Below, piece after piece: positions 25,493-35,152 of a DNA stretch of 64,000 bases. The notes under the pieces are model-generated. The model saw only the letters and a list, made by a program, of their open reading frames with translations. It was not told the DNA's origin and ran no database searches. Source of the DNA: Halorubrum xinjiangense (lineage in GTDB: Archaea > Halobacteriota > Halobacteria > Halobacteriales > Haloferacaceae); contig NZ_FNBO01000005.1 in NCBI RefSeq assembly GCF_900102375.1, forward strand, positions 148,409 through 212,408, read 5' to 3'. The position numbers and the translations under genes were made by a program. Within the stretch, counting starts at the first letter, position 1; the number at the start of each line of letters is the position of its first letter.

Positions 25493-26126
25493 TCAGATAA
25501 GCTGATTCCATGCGAGCGCGAACGATCTCAGCCACTCGTCAGCAGTTTCTGCTTCGGCGTTGTTGAAACAGTTTGAAAAGTGGTAGTTCTACGTTTTACC
25601 TCACGAAAGACACGTTCGACGCTGTTCCGATTTCCATGTCGTTCGTATCTGAAATCGAGGCCACGGTTTTCACATGCTCGCTGAAGTGGAACCGCACCAT
25701 CAACGAGAAAGATCGCGTCATCCACGTCGTGTTTTTCGCGGCGTTCCGCGAAGAACTGATCTGCGATCACGTTCGTTCTTGTCGGCTCAAGCTTTGTGTA
25801 AAGTAAATCGTTTGAGTCAGGATCGACGGCAGCGTACGGCCAATATTTTTATCGTCAAGCTGAATCACCGTTTCATCAACCGCAACGTGATTCGGGCTCC
25901 GACCAGATTCCGGCTGTCGATCGGCCTTGTGAACCCAGTTATGAACAGTGGATCGAACCCGATCAACACCAAATACCCCAAGAAACGAAACAGTATTCGA
26001 AAGCGATAATCCAGACAAGTGTTGCTGAATACTGAGCTTCATCAACAGTTTCGGTGTTGCCTCGCGCTCCACAAACTCTAAGCTGATCCCGTTTAAACAG
26101 CCGTTGAGACGGTCATTTTCGGGCAT
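25493..26126 (-). pseudogene. IS6-family transposase, frameshifted
   Basis: Translating piecewise gives an IS6-type DDE transposase: N-terminal MPENDRLNGCLNGI with a helix-turn-helix region, the first Asp in AVDETVIQLDD, the second in FLVDGAVPL, and the Glu in NSVERVFREVKRRT. Two frame changes break it: one near 25,850 (after VIQLDDK, where an A-rich stretch shifts the frame from the expected Y-W-x-Y-A-A-V-D) and one near 25,577 (after RRTTTF). The out-of-frame end still reads ADEWLRSFALAWNQLI to TGA at 25,493. Terminal repeats were not identified. Inactive remnant. Confidence 0.85.
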
Positions 26127-26314
26127 AGATCACAACCACCCCCACATGTGGTACCGCGAGTTCCGCGAACTCGTGTTAACCACCGCAGTCTACAACCCCG
26201 GGCAATCGCTCAAACAGTGCCCCGGGGCCGGCATCGGGTTCACCAAAACAAACAGTTCTCAAAAACGAGAACCCGACGAGAGGCGTTAAATAGCGGATCG
26301 AGCAGTATCAAGAT

Positions 26315-28213
26315 ATGGGCTTGGAAAACACCGAATCGGCGCTTCAGCAGTACATAGAGAACACGCCGAATGGCACAGAGATTCCTGACGAGACATTCAG
26401 CCGGCGGCACATCGGTGTGTTGGCGTTCACGCTCGCGTTGCTTCCGTTTGTCTTCGGAGTCAGCCGGATGACCGGAATGGAGTCGATCACTGGTGCCGAA
26501 TTACCGGTCATCCCACTGCTCCACTCCGTTGTTGGCACTGGTATCGTGTTTGGATTGGTGGTGATAGCTGTACTCCCGGTACTCCCTCGCAGAATTAGCG
26601 CAGCTACCGGCTCGATTGCGTTCATGGTACAAGGGTCGGTGCTAGCCTACTTTACAGGCGGATTCATCGAGGCACATTTCCTCTACTTTGTGGGAGTCGG
26701 GCTTGTCGCACTCTACGAAGACTGGGTGCCGTTCGCGATCACAATCGGATATGTCGCCCTCCAACACAGCGTCTTCGGGCTCCTAGAGTGGTTCACAGTC
26801 TACAATCATCCGGCAGCGATGGCTAACCCAATCGTCTGGGGCGGGATACACGCTCTTGGGGTGCTGATGCTTGCGGGGACAATCACGTTCCTTTGGCAGT
26901 CGCTCGCGATTCAGCGACAACAGGCCCGCGAGAAGGTCCAAGAGAAACTGGAAGAAGCAAAGGAAGCGAGAGATCGCGCCAAGGATAAAGAAGAGGAGGC
27001 GGCCGAACAGCGCCAGGAGATGCAGGAGCTTAACGCGGAACTTGAGCAGGCCGCTGCCGATTACCAGTCGGTCATGGTCGAGTGTGCAGCCGGTGATTTC
27101 ACCCGGCGACTCGATACCGACGTGAGCAACGAGGCAATGGGGGACATCGCCACCACGTTCAACGATATGGTAGAAGATCTTGAACTGACGTTCGCGCAGA
27201 TCCAAAATTTCGCAGATGAGGTGGCGTCCGCAAGTGAAGACGTGAGTTCATCGACGGCAGAGACACAGCGTGCGAGCGAGCAGGTCGCGGACTCTATCCA
27301 AGCGATTTCGGCAGACGCGGATACACAGCACGGGCAGAGCCGAGAGGCGTCGAACGAGATGCAGAATCTCTCTGGGACAGTTGAAGAAGTTGCGTCCTCA
27401 GCAGACGAAGTTGCTACAGCCTCGGAGGATGCAGTTGAGCTCAGTAATAACGGCCAAGCCGCGGCGTCAGAAGCGATTGATGAGATGGAAGATATCGAGT
27501 CTCAGTCTGAGCAGACGGTCGATCAGGTCAACACGCTGGCGAGCGAGCTCGATGAAATTGGAGAGGTTGTGGAGTTGATCGAGGATATTGCTGGGCAGAC
27601 GAACTTGCTCGCGCTGAATGCCTCGATAGAAGCGGCTCGTGCTGGTGAGGCCGGGTCAGGGTTCGCGGTGGTGGCGGACGAAGTGAAAGGGCTTGCAGAG
27701 GAGACTGCGGAGGCGGCGGATGACGTTACTGAGCGTATCGAGCGCGTCCAGTCTAACTCCGATGAGACTGTTGAGGATATGGAGGCAATGCAGGAGCGGG
27801 TTCGTTCGGGTGCTGACACGGTTGAGTCGGCTCTCACTGCGCTCGATGGGATCACAACTACCGTCGAAGGAGTTAATGATGGTATCCAAGAGATTAGCGA
27901 CGCAACAGACAGTCAAGCTGCCTCTACAGAGGAAGTCGTGAGCATCGTCGAGGAGGTCGCTAACGCGGCAAATGAAGTGAACAGCGAATCCGATAACGTT
28001 TCAGCAGCAGCCGAGGAACAAACCTCATCGCTTGCGGAGGTCTCTCAGAACGCAGAGAATCTCACAGAGCGAGCAGAGAAGCTTCAAGACCGCCTCAGTG
28101 GGTTAACTATTGATGTGGACCCTCAACGGGGTAGTGCTGCAACGGGCGAACAGGTAGGGATTCAAGCCGGTAGTTCGCTCACGGCAGTGGGTGACGGTGG
28201 CAGCATGGAGTGA
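26315..28213 (+). CDS. Membrane-bound methyl-accepting transducer (Htr)
   Basis: A 632-residue chemotaxis transducer. Residues about 30-200 hold six hydrophobic helices of the sensor type known from HtrVIII-like transducers and several bacterial kinases ([20 protein letters not shown] ... [18 protein letters not shown]). A charged coiled coil follows (about 203-250), then a HAMP-like segment ([13 protein letters not shown]), and a cytoplasmic signalling rod with the tip [18 protein letters not shown] (about 425-442). The usual HFHFF and HH pairs in the sensor are HFLYF and QH here. ATG 26315 is about 27 bases after a TTAAATA box. It lies in the tRNA-Pro accessory patch, with lower G+C than the flanks. 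Confidence 0.88.
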   Translation: MGLENTESALQQYIENTPNGTEIPDETFSRRHIGVLAFTLALLPFVFGVSRMTGMESITGAELPVIPLLHSVVGTGIVFGLVVIAVLPVLPRRISAATGSIAFMVQGSVLAYFTGGFIEAHFLYFVGVGLVALYEDWVPFAITIGYVALQHSVFGLLEWFTVYNHPAAMANPIVWGGIHALGVLMLAGTITFLWQSLAIQRQQAREKVQEKLEEAKEARDRAKDKEEEAAEQRQEMQELNAELEQAAADYQSVMVECAAGDFTRRLDTDVSNEAMGDIATTFNDMVEDLELTFAQIQNFADEVASASEDVSSSTAETQRASEQVADSIQAISADADTQHGQSREASNEMQNLSGTVEEVASSADEVATASEDAVELSNNGQAAASEAIDEMEDIESQSEQTVDQVNTLASELDEIGEVVELIEDIAGQTNLLALNASIEAARAGEAGSGFAVVADEVKGLAEETAEAADDVTERIERVQSNSDETVEDMEAMQERVRSGADTVESALTALDGITTTVEGVNDGIQEISDATDSQAASTEEVVSIVEEVANAANEVNSESDNVSAAAEEQTSSLAEVSQNAENLTERAEKLQDRLSGLTIDVDPQRGSAATGEQVGIQAGSSLTAVGDGGSME

Positions 28214-28599
28214 CGTTCAGCTACTGAACGCCCTGCGGGCGTTCCCGGCACTCATGTGTGTGAGTCGAAGGCTGAGAGGGTCGCAGTAAGTTAGTACCAA
28301 CATGGCTACAGTCATGCGATTTCTCTGAAGTGTTCTAGAATGTTGTAGCTGATCGTGTTCTGACGATCAACGGGAAGGAGAACTGAGAAGCTATATCCTG
28401 TTTCTCCCGGAGCTACTACCCGTCTTGAGTATATAAATTGGTTTTCCCAACTCGCAGGATACTCTCGCAGTCTTGCGTTTCTGCTTAACTTAACGCGATC
28501 GCCCACTTCTCCCGCACCTTTTAAATAGACGAGCGATAGCGCCCTCCCTCGTTCGACGCACCGAACCGGTTGAGTGTCCAGAGCCCGAACCGGTTAGCG
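28214..28599. other. Intergenic stretch between transducer and DUF429 gene
   Basis: No convincing gene. It includes the repeat GCCCACTTCTCCCGCAC (28,501-28,517), which matches 25,294-25,310, and right after it a TTTTAAATAG box at about 28,519, at the change back to high G+C. The box lies about 75 bases before the DUF429 start. A minus-strand frame at 28,312-28,506 starts at GTG within the repeat and has no recognisable domain. Confidence 0.5.
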
Positions 28600-29373
28600 A
28601 TGCCAACCAAGACCGTCGCGGGCGTCGACTGGGCGGGCGGCGCGTGGCTCGCGGTCGTGTTCGACGGCGACAACGAACCAGCGGCGCGCCTCGAACGCGA
28701 CCTCGAAGCGCTGTGGAACGCCGGCGTCGACCGACTCCTAGTCGACGTGCCGATCGGGCTCCCGGACGACGCGGAGACCCTGGCCGCCCGCGAGGCGGTC
28801 GACTCGGCCGCGCGGTCGGCAGCGGAGCGCCCGAGCAGCGTCTTTCCCGTTCCGTCGCGGCGCGCGTGCGAGGCCGCGATGGAAGGGGCGGACTACGAGG
28901 CGGTGAACGAACGGAACCGCGCGGACCTCGACAAGGGACTCAGCCGCCAGTCGTACCACATCGCGCCGGCGGTGGGCGAGGTGGACGCGTTCCTCCGGCG
29001 CGACGAGGCGGCCCGCGAGAGCGTGATGGAGGCGCACCCGGAGGTGTGCTTCCGCGGACTCAACGGCAGCCCGCTCGAACGCTCGAAGACGACGGCGCCG
29101 GGCGTGGGCGAGCGACTCGGCGCGCTCGACGGTCACCTCGACGACCCGGGCGCCGCGCTCGGCCGGATCTGCCGACAGCTCACGGACGCACCGGCCGATG
29201 TCGCGGCCGACGCGGACCCGACAGTCGACGACGCCGTCGACGCACTCGGGCTGGCGGTCGTCGCTCGCCGCCCGGTCGACGACCTCCGGTTCCTCCCGGA
29301 AAGAGAGACGCACCGCGACAGCGAGGGAATTCCGATGCGGATGGCGTACTGGAGCGCGGCGCCGCTGGCGTGA
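28600..29373 (+). CDS. DUF429 protein (predicted RNase H-like nuclease)
   Basis: A 257-residue protein of the DUF429 family. The first motif GVDWAGGAWLAV (residues 8-19) matches the first strand and catalytic Asp of RNase H-fold proteins; the second, RLLVDVPIGLPDD, matches the D-x-P-(I/L)-G motif; and AHPEVCFRGLNG is the E-containing third motif. DAVDALGLAVVA supplies the final Asp. Enzymatic activity is predicted, not proved for the family. First core-like gene after the accessory patch. ATG chosen at the fold boundary; alternative upstream start at 28,570 lacks a promoter. Confidence 0.88.
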   Translation: MPTKTVAGVDWAGGAWLAVVFDGDNEPAARLERDLEALWNAGVDRLLVDVPIGLPDDAETLAAREAVDSAARSAAERPSSVFPVPSRRACEAAMEGADYEAVNERNRADLDKGLSRQSYHIAPAVGEVDAFLRRDEAARESVMEAHPEVCFRGLNGSPLERSKTTAPGVGERLGALDGHLDDPGAALGRICRQLTDAPADVAADADPTVDDAVDALGLAVVARRPVDDLRFLPERETHRDSEGIPMRMAYWSAAPLA

Positions 29374-29509
29374 GACGGAGCGGGAACCGAGGCATACGGC
29401 CGCGTGTCGGAGCGGGAAACGAGGCATGCGGTCGCGTGTCGGAACGCGCGGTCGATCCGATCCCGGCGTTGGTAAGGTTCAAGACCCTCTGTCACCCGCT
29501 ACGACACGA

Positions 29510-30211
29510 ATGAAACTCTTCTCCTCGCGGGCGGACCGCCGGCGGGGGATCGCGGCCGCGGTCGGCGTCGCGGTCCTCGCGGTCGGTCTCTACGTCGTCG
29601 TGAGCCGCTACGCGGGCTTCATCACCGACGCGCGGGCCCTCCGGACGTGGCTCGACCAGTTCGGCGTCTTCGCCCCCATCGTCTTCATCGGCATCCAGGC
29701 CCTCCAAGTCATCGTCGCCCCGATTCCGGGACAGGTCGTCGCCCTCGTCGCAGGCTACCTCTTCGGCCCGGTGGCCGGGACCGTCTACAGCCTCACCGGC
29801 GTCCTCATCGGCAGCGCGGTCGCCTTCTCGCTCTCCAAGCGCTACGGTCGCTCCTTCGTCGAGAAGGTCATCCACGAGGACGTGATCGAGCGGTTCGACG
29901 GGTTCGTCGACACCGTCGGGATCCCCGGGCTGTTCGCGTTCGTCATCATCCCCGGGCTCCCCGACGACGCCATCTGCTTCCTGAGCGGGCTCACCAAGTG
30001 GTCGCTCCCCACCTTCATCGCCGTCATCGCCGTCGGCCGCCTCCCGGCGTACGTCCTGACGGTGTACGCCGGCGGGGAGCTCGCGAGCGGGCGGTTCATC
30101 TCGGCGATGGCGCTCGTCGCGGTCGTCGTGGTCGCGTCCGCGGTCGGCTACTACAAGCAGGAGGCGGTCCGCGACCTCGTCGAGCGCGTCGAGCCCCGGC
30201 TCCCCTTCTGA
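29510..30211 (+). CDS. TVP38/TMEM64 (VTT/SNARE-associated) membrane protein
   Basis: A 233-residue protein with about five or six membrane helices and the VTT domain of DedA/TMEM41/TVP38-type proteins. The first domain half contains PIPGQVVALVAGYLFGPVAGTVYSLTG (the G-x-x-x-G-x-x-x-G element), and the second has FAFVIIPGLPDDAICFLSGLT. In other organisms the family scrambles lipids or supports membrane homeostasis. The start ATG follows a short spacer after the DUF429 gene; a separate promoter is likely. Confidence 0.88.
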   Translation: MKLFSSRADRRRGIAAAVGVAVLAVGLYVVVSRYAGFITDARALRTWLDQFGVFAPIVFIGIQALQVIVAPIPGQVVALVAGYLFGPVAGTVYSLTGVLIGSAVAFSLSKRYGRSFVEKVIHEDVIERFDGFVDTVGIPGLFAFVIIPGLPDDAICFLSGLTKWSLPTFIAVIAVGRLPAYVLTVYAGGELASGRFISAMALVAVVVVASAVGYYKQEAVRDLVERVEPRLPF

Positions 30212-30250
30212 GGGGCTCGAAACGGGCGTGGCCGTGTCACCCCGACGCTG

Positions 30251-30673
30251 TCACCCCCACGTCCACTGCGAGTCGAGCACGAAGCGGTAGAGGCCGCTGA
30301 CGACGATCGCGATCACGTTCGCGATCAGGTACATCACCCCGCCCCACTCGACGAGCGCGGCGAGCACGCCGAGCTGGATCGGGATCGCGGTGCCGCGGAC
30401 GAGGTTCGTCTTCAGCAGTCCGGCGAAGTACTCGGAGACGCCCGTGTTCTGACTCGCGCGGAACGTCCACGCGTTGTTGAGGACGTACGAACAGATGATC
30501 GTTATCTCGATAGCGATCGTTGCGCCGATGATGTAGTTCAGCCCGGCGACGTCGACGAACAGCCACAGCAGCGCCAGCTGGAGCCCCGCGGTGAGCGCGC
30601 CCACGACGAGGAACCGGCGCATCTGAACCGCGATCGGCCCGCTCGCGAGGTCGCGAAGGACCGATCGAATCAT
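30251..30673 (-). CDS. GtrA-family membrane protein
   Basis: A 140-residue four-helix GtrA-like protein, the family that helps translocate polyprenyl-linked sugars (flippase-like). The segments RRFLVVGALTAGLQLALLWLF, EITIICSYVLNNAWTF and a C-terminal RFVLDSQWTW are diagnostic. It starts at ATG 30673 overlapping the last base of the sulfatase stop (TGATG); an in-frame GTG at 30676 is also possible. Likely cotranscribed with the upstream sulfatase and linked to cell-surface glycans. Confidence 0.88.
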   Translation of the reverse strand: MIRSVLRDLASGPIAVQMRRFLVVGALTAGLQLALLWLFVDVAGLNYIIGATIAIEITIICSYVLNNAWTFRASQNTGVSEYFAGLLKTNLVRGTAIPIQLGVLAALVEWGGVMYLIANVIAIVVSGLYRFVLDSQWTWG

Positions 30674-32265
30674 CACTTATACCCGAGCGCTTCGAGGCGA
30701 GCCTCGAGGTCTTCGTCGACCTCCTCCTCGCCGCGCTCGGCCGCGGCCGCTTCGGCCGCGGCGCCGCGCTCACGGAGCAGCTCCGCGTGGGCGTCGACGA
30801 CCGGCGCGAACCGGTCGATGACCGCCTGTTCCTCCTCGTTCGGGTCGACCGCGAGGTTCTCCTGTTGGGTGGGGTCGGCGGGGCGGTGGTATAACTCCCG
30901 CTCCCCGGCGTCGACGTTCTCAATGTACGTCCAGTCGTCGTCGCGCGCGCTAATGAACAGGTCGCCGTCGGACAGCGACCGGGGGATCGGCTGCTGGGTC
31001 ACCTCCTCGCCGCGGACGGTCACCGAGACGACGGGGTCGTCGGGGACGCTCGTGCCGTCGTCGACGTCGTCGGTTTCGGACCCGGCGTCATCGACGGCGG
31101 CGGTTTCGGACGCTGCGCCCTCGGCGTCGGCGGTTTCGGGCGAAGCCCCGTCGCCAGCGAGCGCCGGCACGAGCGACTCGCCGTGCCACTCGGGGGCCGG
31201 GTCGACGCCGAGCAGGTCGGCGACCGTCGGCGGGATGGCGTCGAGCCCGACGTGGCCGTCGACGCGCCCGCCGTCGAGCCCGGGCACGTCGGCCAGGAAG
31301 GGGACGTGGATCAGCTCGTCGTACAGCTTCGGGTAGTGGGCGAGGTGACCGTGTTCCTGGAACTCCTCGCCGTGGTCGCCCGCGAGCAGCACCGCGGTGT
31401 CGTCGGCGACGCCGGCGGCGTCCAAGGAGTCGAGCAGCCGGCCGATGCTGGCGTCGACCTGCCGCACCGTCGCCTGGTACAGCGTCCGGAGCTCGCGGAG
31501 GGTCCGCTCGCCGACTTCGAGGCCGAGGCTCGTCCGGGCGTGCGCGTGGAGCATCTGATGGGTGCCGACGAGGCCGTCCGACACCTCGCGGATGTACCGC
31601 GGCGCGGGGACGTACGGGGTGTGGGTGTCCATGTAGTGGACCCACAGGAAGAACGGCTCGTCGGTCTTGTCGACGAAGCCGGTCGCGGCGTCCTCGACGT
31701 CGAACATGCGCGAGGCGTCAAGGAACGGGCGGTCGTCGCTATCGCCGCGGAGCTTCGAGCCCAGCCGCCGGATCGGCGAGGTCGCGAGCTGGATCCACGC
31801 CTCGACGGTCGGGTGCGCGGCCAGATATCGGCTGTAGACGCTGGAGCCGACGCTCGTGACGAACGGCTCGAACTCGTCGAACCCGTCGGGATACCCCCAG
31901 TGGTCGGTGAGGAAGCCGTTCGCGGCGTTGAACCCGCCGGTCGCGATCCCGGCGTCGGAGAGCACCTCGGCGAGCGTCACCGACTCGTCGACACCGATGT
32001 CGCCCGTCCTGGCGAACACCGGCTCCGAGGCGAGGATCGAGGGGAACGAGAACGGCGTCCAGTTGCCGGTCGCAAAGGCGTGGTCGAACACGGTCCCGCC
32101 GTCGGCGAGGCCGTCGATGACGGGCGAGCGGCGCTCGGGGTCGTACGGGGAGACGGCGTCCGCGCGCAGCGAGTCCACCGTGACGAGGACGACGTTGGAG
32201 ACGGACGCGTCATCGCTCGACGCGTTTGCGTCAGCGGCTGAAGGGGTCGACGAATCGGATGTCAT
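30673..32265 (-). CDS. Sulfatase / alkaline-phosphatase superfamily protein
   Basis: A 530-residue hydrolase of the sulfatase family. The metal site strand VVLVTVDSLRADAVS (about 25-39), a TGNWTPFSFPSIL segment at the nucleophile region (Thr 70 or nearby Ser; no classical C-x-P-x-R) and AGDHGEEFQEHGHLAHYPKLYDELIHVPF are present. The absence of a formylglycine motif suggests a phosphatase or phosphoglycerol-transferase-like activity. A Ser/Asp/Glu-rich insert of about 35 residues (about 387-424) breaks the C-terminal domain. Paired with gtrA, so probably acts in surface polysaccharide or N-glycan metabolism. ATG 32265 chosen; upstream frame is low-complexity. Confidence 0.85.
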   Translation of the reverse strand: MTSDSSTPSAADANASSDDASVSNVVLVTVDSLRADAVSPYDPERRSPVIDGLADGGTVFDHAFATGNWTPFSFPSILASEPVFARTGDIGVDESVTLAEVLSDAGIATGGFNAANGFLTDHWGYPDGFDEFEPFVTSVGSSVYSRYLAAHPTVEAWIQLATSPIRRLGSKLRGDSDDRPFLDASRMFDVEDAATGFVDKTDEPFFLWVHYMDTHTPYVPAPRYIREVSDGLVGTHQMLHAHARTSLGLEVGERTLRELRTLYQATVRQVDASIGRLLDSLDAAGVADDTAVLLAGDHGEEFQEHGHLAHYPKLYDELIHVPFLADVPGLDGGRVDGHVGLDAIPPTVADLLGVDPAPEWHGESLVPALAGDGASPETADAEGAASETAAVDDAGSETDDVDDGTSVPDDPVVSVTVRGEEVTQQPIPRSLSDGDLFISARDDDWTYIENVDAGERELYHRPADPTQQENLAVDPNEEEQAVIDRFAPVVDAHAELLRERGAAAEAAAAERGEEEVDEDLEARLEALGYK

Positions 32266-32424
32266 AGGGTACGGTGCGAACCCCGGGAGAACGCGCTCAC
32301 CGCGGGCGGACGCCGGAATTCGCGAATATACCCGGAACGGCGGTTGCCAGCGGCTTGAGGATTTCGATCCCCGGCATCCCCCGGCGAGCGTACCTATTTG
32401 GCGGTGCCGACGCACGTGACCGGT

Positions 32425-33381
32425 ATGGACGACGCGCCCACGGGCCGACCGGTCGACGAGGCGGCGCTGCCGGAACCGATCCCGGACGACGAGATCCCCG
32501 AGTCGGTTCCGGGTCGGTCCCGCGCGATAGAGGCGAACGGCGTGCCGCTCCACGTCGTCGAGGCCGGCCCCGAGGACGGGAAGCTCCTCGTCCTGCTCCA
32601 CGGCTTCCCCGAGTTCTGGTACGGCTGGAACGAAGCGATTGCGCCGCTCGCGAACGCGGGCTACCGCGTCGTCGTTCCCGACCAGCGCGGCTACAACTGC
32701 TCCGCGAAGCCGCCGGCGGTGCGCGACTACCGGATCGGCGAACTCGCGCGCGACGTCGTCGGCCTGATCGACGCCTATGACCGCGAGACGGCGGCCGTCG
32801 CGGGCCACGACTGGGGCGCGGCGGTGGCGTGGTGGCTCGCGCTCCATCACGAGGACCGCGTCTCGGAGCTGGTCGCGGTCAACGTCCCGCACCCGAGCGT
32901 CTTCGAGGAGGCGCTCCGGAGTTCGTGGGACCAGCGGCTCAAGAGCTGGTACATGCTCGCGTTCCAGCTGCCGAAGCTGCCCGAGGCGGTCGCGAGCGCG
33001 GGGAACTGGCGGCTCGCGACCAACGCGTTACGCGACACGAGCGCGCCCGGCACGTTCACCGACGAGGACCTGCGGCGGTACCGACAGGCGTGGGACCGCG
33101 ACGGCGCGTTCGAGGCGATGGTGAACTGGTACCGGGCGATCGTCCGCGACCGCCCCGAGCCGGCGAAGACGGAGGTGGCCGTCCCCACGCTCGTGATCTG
33201 GGGCGGCAGGGACCGGTTCCTCGCGCGTCGGCTGGCCAACGAGAGCGTCGAGCGCTGCGCCGACGGGCGGCTGCTCGCGATCGACGACGCGACACACTGG
33301 GTCGTCCACGAACACCCGCACCGCGTCGCCGAGGCGATCGCAGACCACGCGGACCCGCTGCCGCCGGGCGCGCGGGAGTGA
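32425..33381 (+). CDS. Alpha/beta hydrolase, epoxide-hydrolase-like
   Basis: A 318-residue alpha/beta hydrolase. The oxyanion-hole HGFPEFWYGW (residues 59-68), nucleophile elbow AGHDWGAAVA (Asp 129), acid region LVIWGGRDRFL and a His in DATHWVVHEHP complete the triad and match epoxide hydrolases and haloalkane dehalogenase relatives. Two lid tyrosines are likely (YMLAFQLP, WYRAIV). Short acidic N-terminal extension of about 30 residues. The start ATG lies about 28 bases after a CTATTTGG box. Substrate unknown. Confidence 0.87.
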   Translation: MDDAPTGRPVDEAALPEPIPDDEIPESVPGRSRAIEANGVPLHVVEAGPEDGKLLVLLHGFPEFWYGWNEAIAPLANAGYRVVVPDQRGYNCSAKPPAVRDYRIGELARDVVGLIDAYDRETAAVAGHDWGAAVAWWLALHHEDRVSELVAVNVPHPSVFEEALRSSWDQRLKSWYMLAFQLPKLPEAVASAGNWRLATNALRDTSAPGTFTDEDLRRYRQAWDRDGAFEAMVNWYRAIVRDRPEPAKTEVAVPTLVIWGGRDRFLARRLANESVERCADGRLLAIDDATHWVVHEHPHRVAEAIADHADPLPPGARE

Positions 33382-33453
33382 GCCGGCGGGATCGAATACT
33401 GTCCCCGCCGCGCCGCCACAAAGATTATATCTGCCCTCGACCAAAGGACAGAT

Positions 33454-33732
33454 ATGAGCAAACACTTCGAGGACGCGCGGTACTACCTCGGTCGAGCGGC
33501 GGAACACGCGAAGGCGGGCGTGGTCGAGGAGTTAGAGCCGGTGGAGGCCCGCGTGAAGGAGCTCGTCGGTCGGGAGGACGAGGAGCCGGAACCGGAGCCC
33601 TCGCGGCTGGACAAGCTTCAGGCGGACTTAAAGGAGCTCGAAGAGCGCGCCGAGGGCGAGGCCCGGGAGGCGGTCGCGTCCGCCCGGAAGCGCGTCGCCG
33701 AGTACCGCGGCAAAGACGCCGCCGCGGAGTAA
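33454..33732 (+). CDS. DUF7553-like small helical protein
   Basis: A 92-residue, highly charged, all-helical protein (MSKHFEDARYYLGRAAEHAK ...), with a Pro/Glu-rich spacer (EEPEPEPS) in the middle and a coiled-coil-like C-terminal half. I match it to the haloarchaeal family DUF7553. Directly preceded by a strong TATA box (GATTATATCT, about 33,424-33,433), so probably well expressed and leaderless. Function unknown. It marks the end of the core-like segment. Confidence 0.75.
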   Translation: MSKHFEDARYYLGRAAEHAKAGVVEELEPVEARVKELVGREDEEPEPEPSRLDKLQADLKELEERAEGEAREAVASARKRVAEYRGKDAAAE

Positions 33733-33779
33733 TCGCGTCACGGAGTAGTCGCGCCGCGAACGACTTCTGAGGATGTTGC

Positions 33780-34615
33780 CAGCCACGGCGGTATCGCTCG
33801 GTTCGACATCGCTACTGCCGAGATGGCCGCAGTCCTCCATCCCGATCAGATTGAACAGGTCCTCGTTGAGGAGTTCGATAATATGGGAAGCCAGATAGTG
33901 CTGGTGGCGTCGACATCCTCGGAGACGGGTTGCTGTTGACCGACGGCGAGCGATGGCAGCAACAGCGGTCATGGCCTCAGCCACTGTTCTATCGCGAGCG
34001 GATCGAAACGTATGCCGAGACGATGGGGGCGTACGCGGCCGCGGCGGCCGACGAGTGGTGTGGTGCTGACGGCCCCGTCGACGTCGCCGATGCCACGGCC
34101 GAGTATACGCTTCACGTCCTCGGCAAGACGCTGTTGGGTATCGAAACGGATGACCGCCGAGAGGCGGCCGGGCTGGTGCCCGGGCCATCCGGGAACGCAG
34201 CAGCGACACGCCGGGTTGCGTCGCCGTTCCGGAGTGGCTCCCTCCGCCCGGCAATCAACGGTATCACCACGGTATCTCCCGACTCGAGTCCGTCGTTGAT
34301 GAGCTCCTCGCCGAGCGGGAGTCGACCGCCGACGGCGAAGACCTCCTGTCGCTGTTGCGGGCGGCGACCGGTCCCGACGGGCCGAGCGAGAACGAAATTC
34401 GGAGTCAGCTGGCGAGGGTCCTGTTCGCCGGCCACGAGACAAGCGCGACGGCGCTCACGTGGCCGCTATACGAGATCTGTCGGCGCCCGGAGATCGCGCT
34501 CGCGACGTTCGTCCACCGCTGTCGGGTCGACACGATATCTGCGAGGTCGGCGCCGACATCGGCTCGACCGTCCGGCCGGCGACCGAGATTGACGCGCGTC
34601 TCAGTCCGCGGTCGC
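33780..34615 (+). pseudogene. Cytochrome P450, decayed
   Basis: Fragments in three frames add up to a P450: a helix with HPDQIEQVLVEEFDNM (about 33,838-33,885); then DILGDGLLLTDGERWQQQR and PLFYRERIETYAETM (helix C region, WxxxR motif); DVADATAEYTLHVLGKTLLGI; and, in a different frame, FAGHETSATALTWPLYEICR, the I-helix A-G-x-x-T motif. The heme-binding Cys loop and the whole C-terminal third are missing. At least two frameshifts are needed. The remnant is followed directly by winged-helix genes. Non-functional. Confidence 0.85.
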
Positions 34616-34714
34616 CAACCGAGGCCCCCTAGCCTGGGAGCCGTCGACGACGGTTAGCGATCGATGGTCGCCTCGAACTGCGGCCGAGCGGGACGAACTG
34701 AGCGCTTGCTCGTC

Positions 34715-35044
34715 TCAGAATCGAATCACGACTTCGTGGGTTCTGAGGGCGTAGACGGTCATCTCTCGGCCCTTCTTCGAGTACCACGTCTCGGTGGGCT
34801 CGACGAGGTCCCCTTCGACGAGGCGGTCGAGGTGATAGCTCGTGTTCTGGAGCGATGTCCCGACCGCCGTAGCGATCTCGGAGGCCGGTTTGGGGCCTTC
34901 CTTGAGTGCGGCGACGATTTGCCGTGCCGTCGTCGAGGATAGCAACTCACAGATTGTCGCGGACTCCTCGCCAGTGACGGAGAGTTGTACCCGCTCTCGC
35001 GGTGCGTGGTCGACCGGCGGCTGTCGCGGTAGCACACTATTCAT
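34715..35044 (-). CDS. ArsR-like winged-helix regulator
   Basis: A 109-residue DNA-binding protein with an ArsR/HTH_20-like domain: ICELLSSTTARQIVAALKEGP, PASEIATAVGTSLQNTSYHLDRLVEGDLVEP (helix-turn-helix), and a wing YSKKGREMTVYAL. No metal-binding cysteines are in the sensor helix. ATG 35044 is used; a GTG two codons upstream is possible. Its only neighbours are the P450 remnant downstream and another regulator upstream. Target unknown. Confidence 0.82.
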   Translation of the reverse strand: MNSVLPRQPPVDHAPRERVQLSVTGEESATICELLSSTTARQIVAALKEGPKPASEIATAVGTSLQNTSYHLDRLVEGDLVEPTETWYSKKGREMTVYALRTHEVVIRF

Positions 35045-35152
35045 TGTCACGTCTCGGATGGTCGGTCACCATCGGCTTGGGTGGTCGTGACGGGCACGAT
35101 TTGCATAAAAATCGATCCAGGGCTTCTGAGCCAGAGACTGCGCCTGTCTTCG

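Noticed and set aside
28312..28506. 64-codon minus-strand frame
   Set aside because: Starts at GTG inside the att-like repeat, has no promoter or recognisable domain, and lies in an AT-rich gap.
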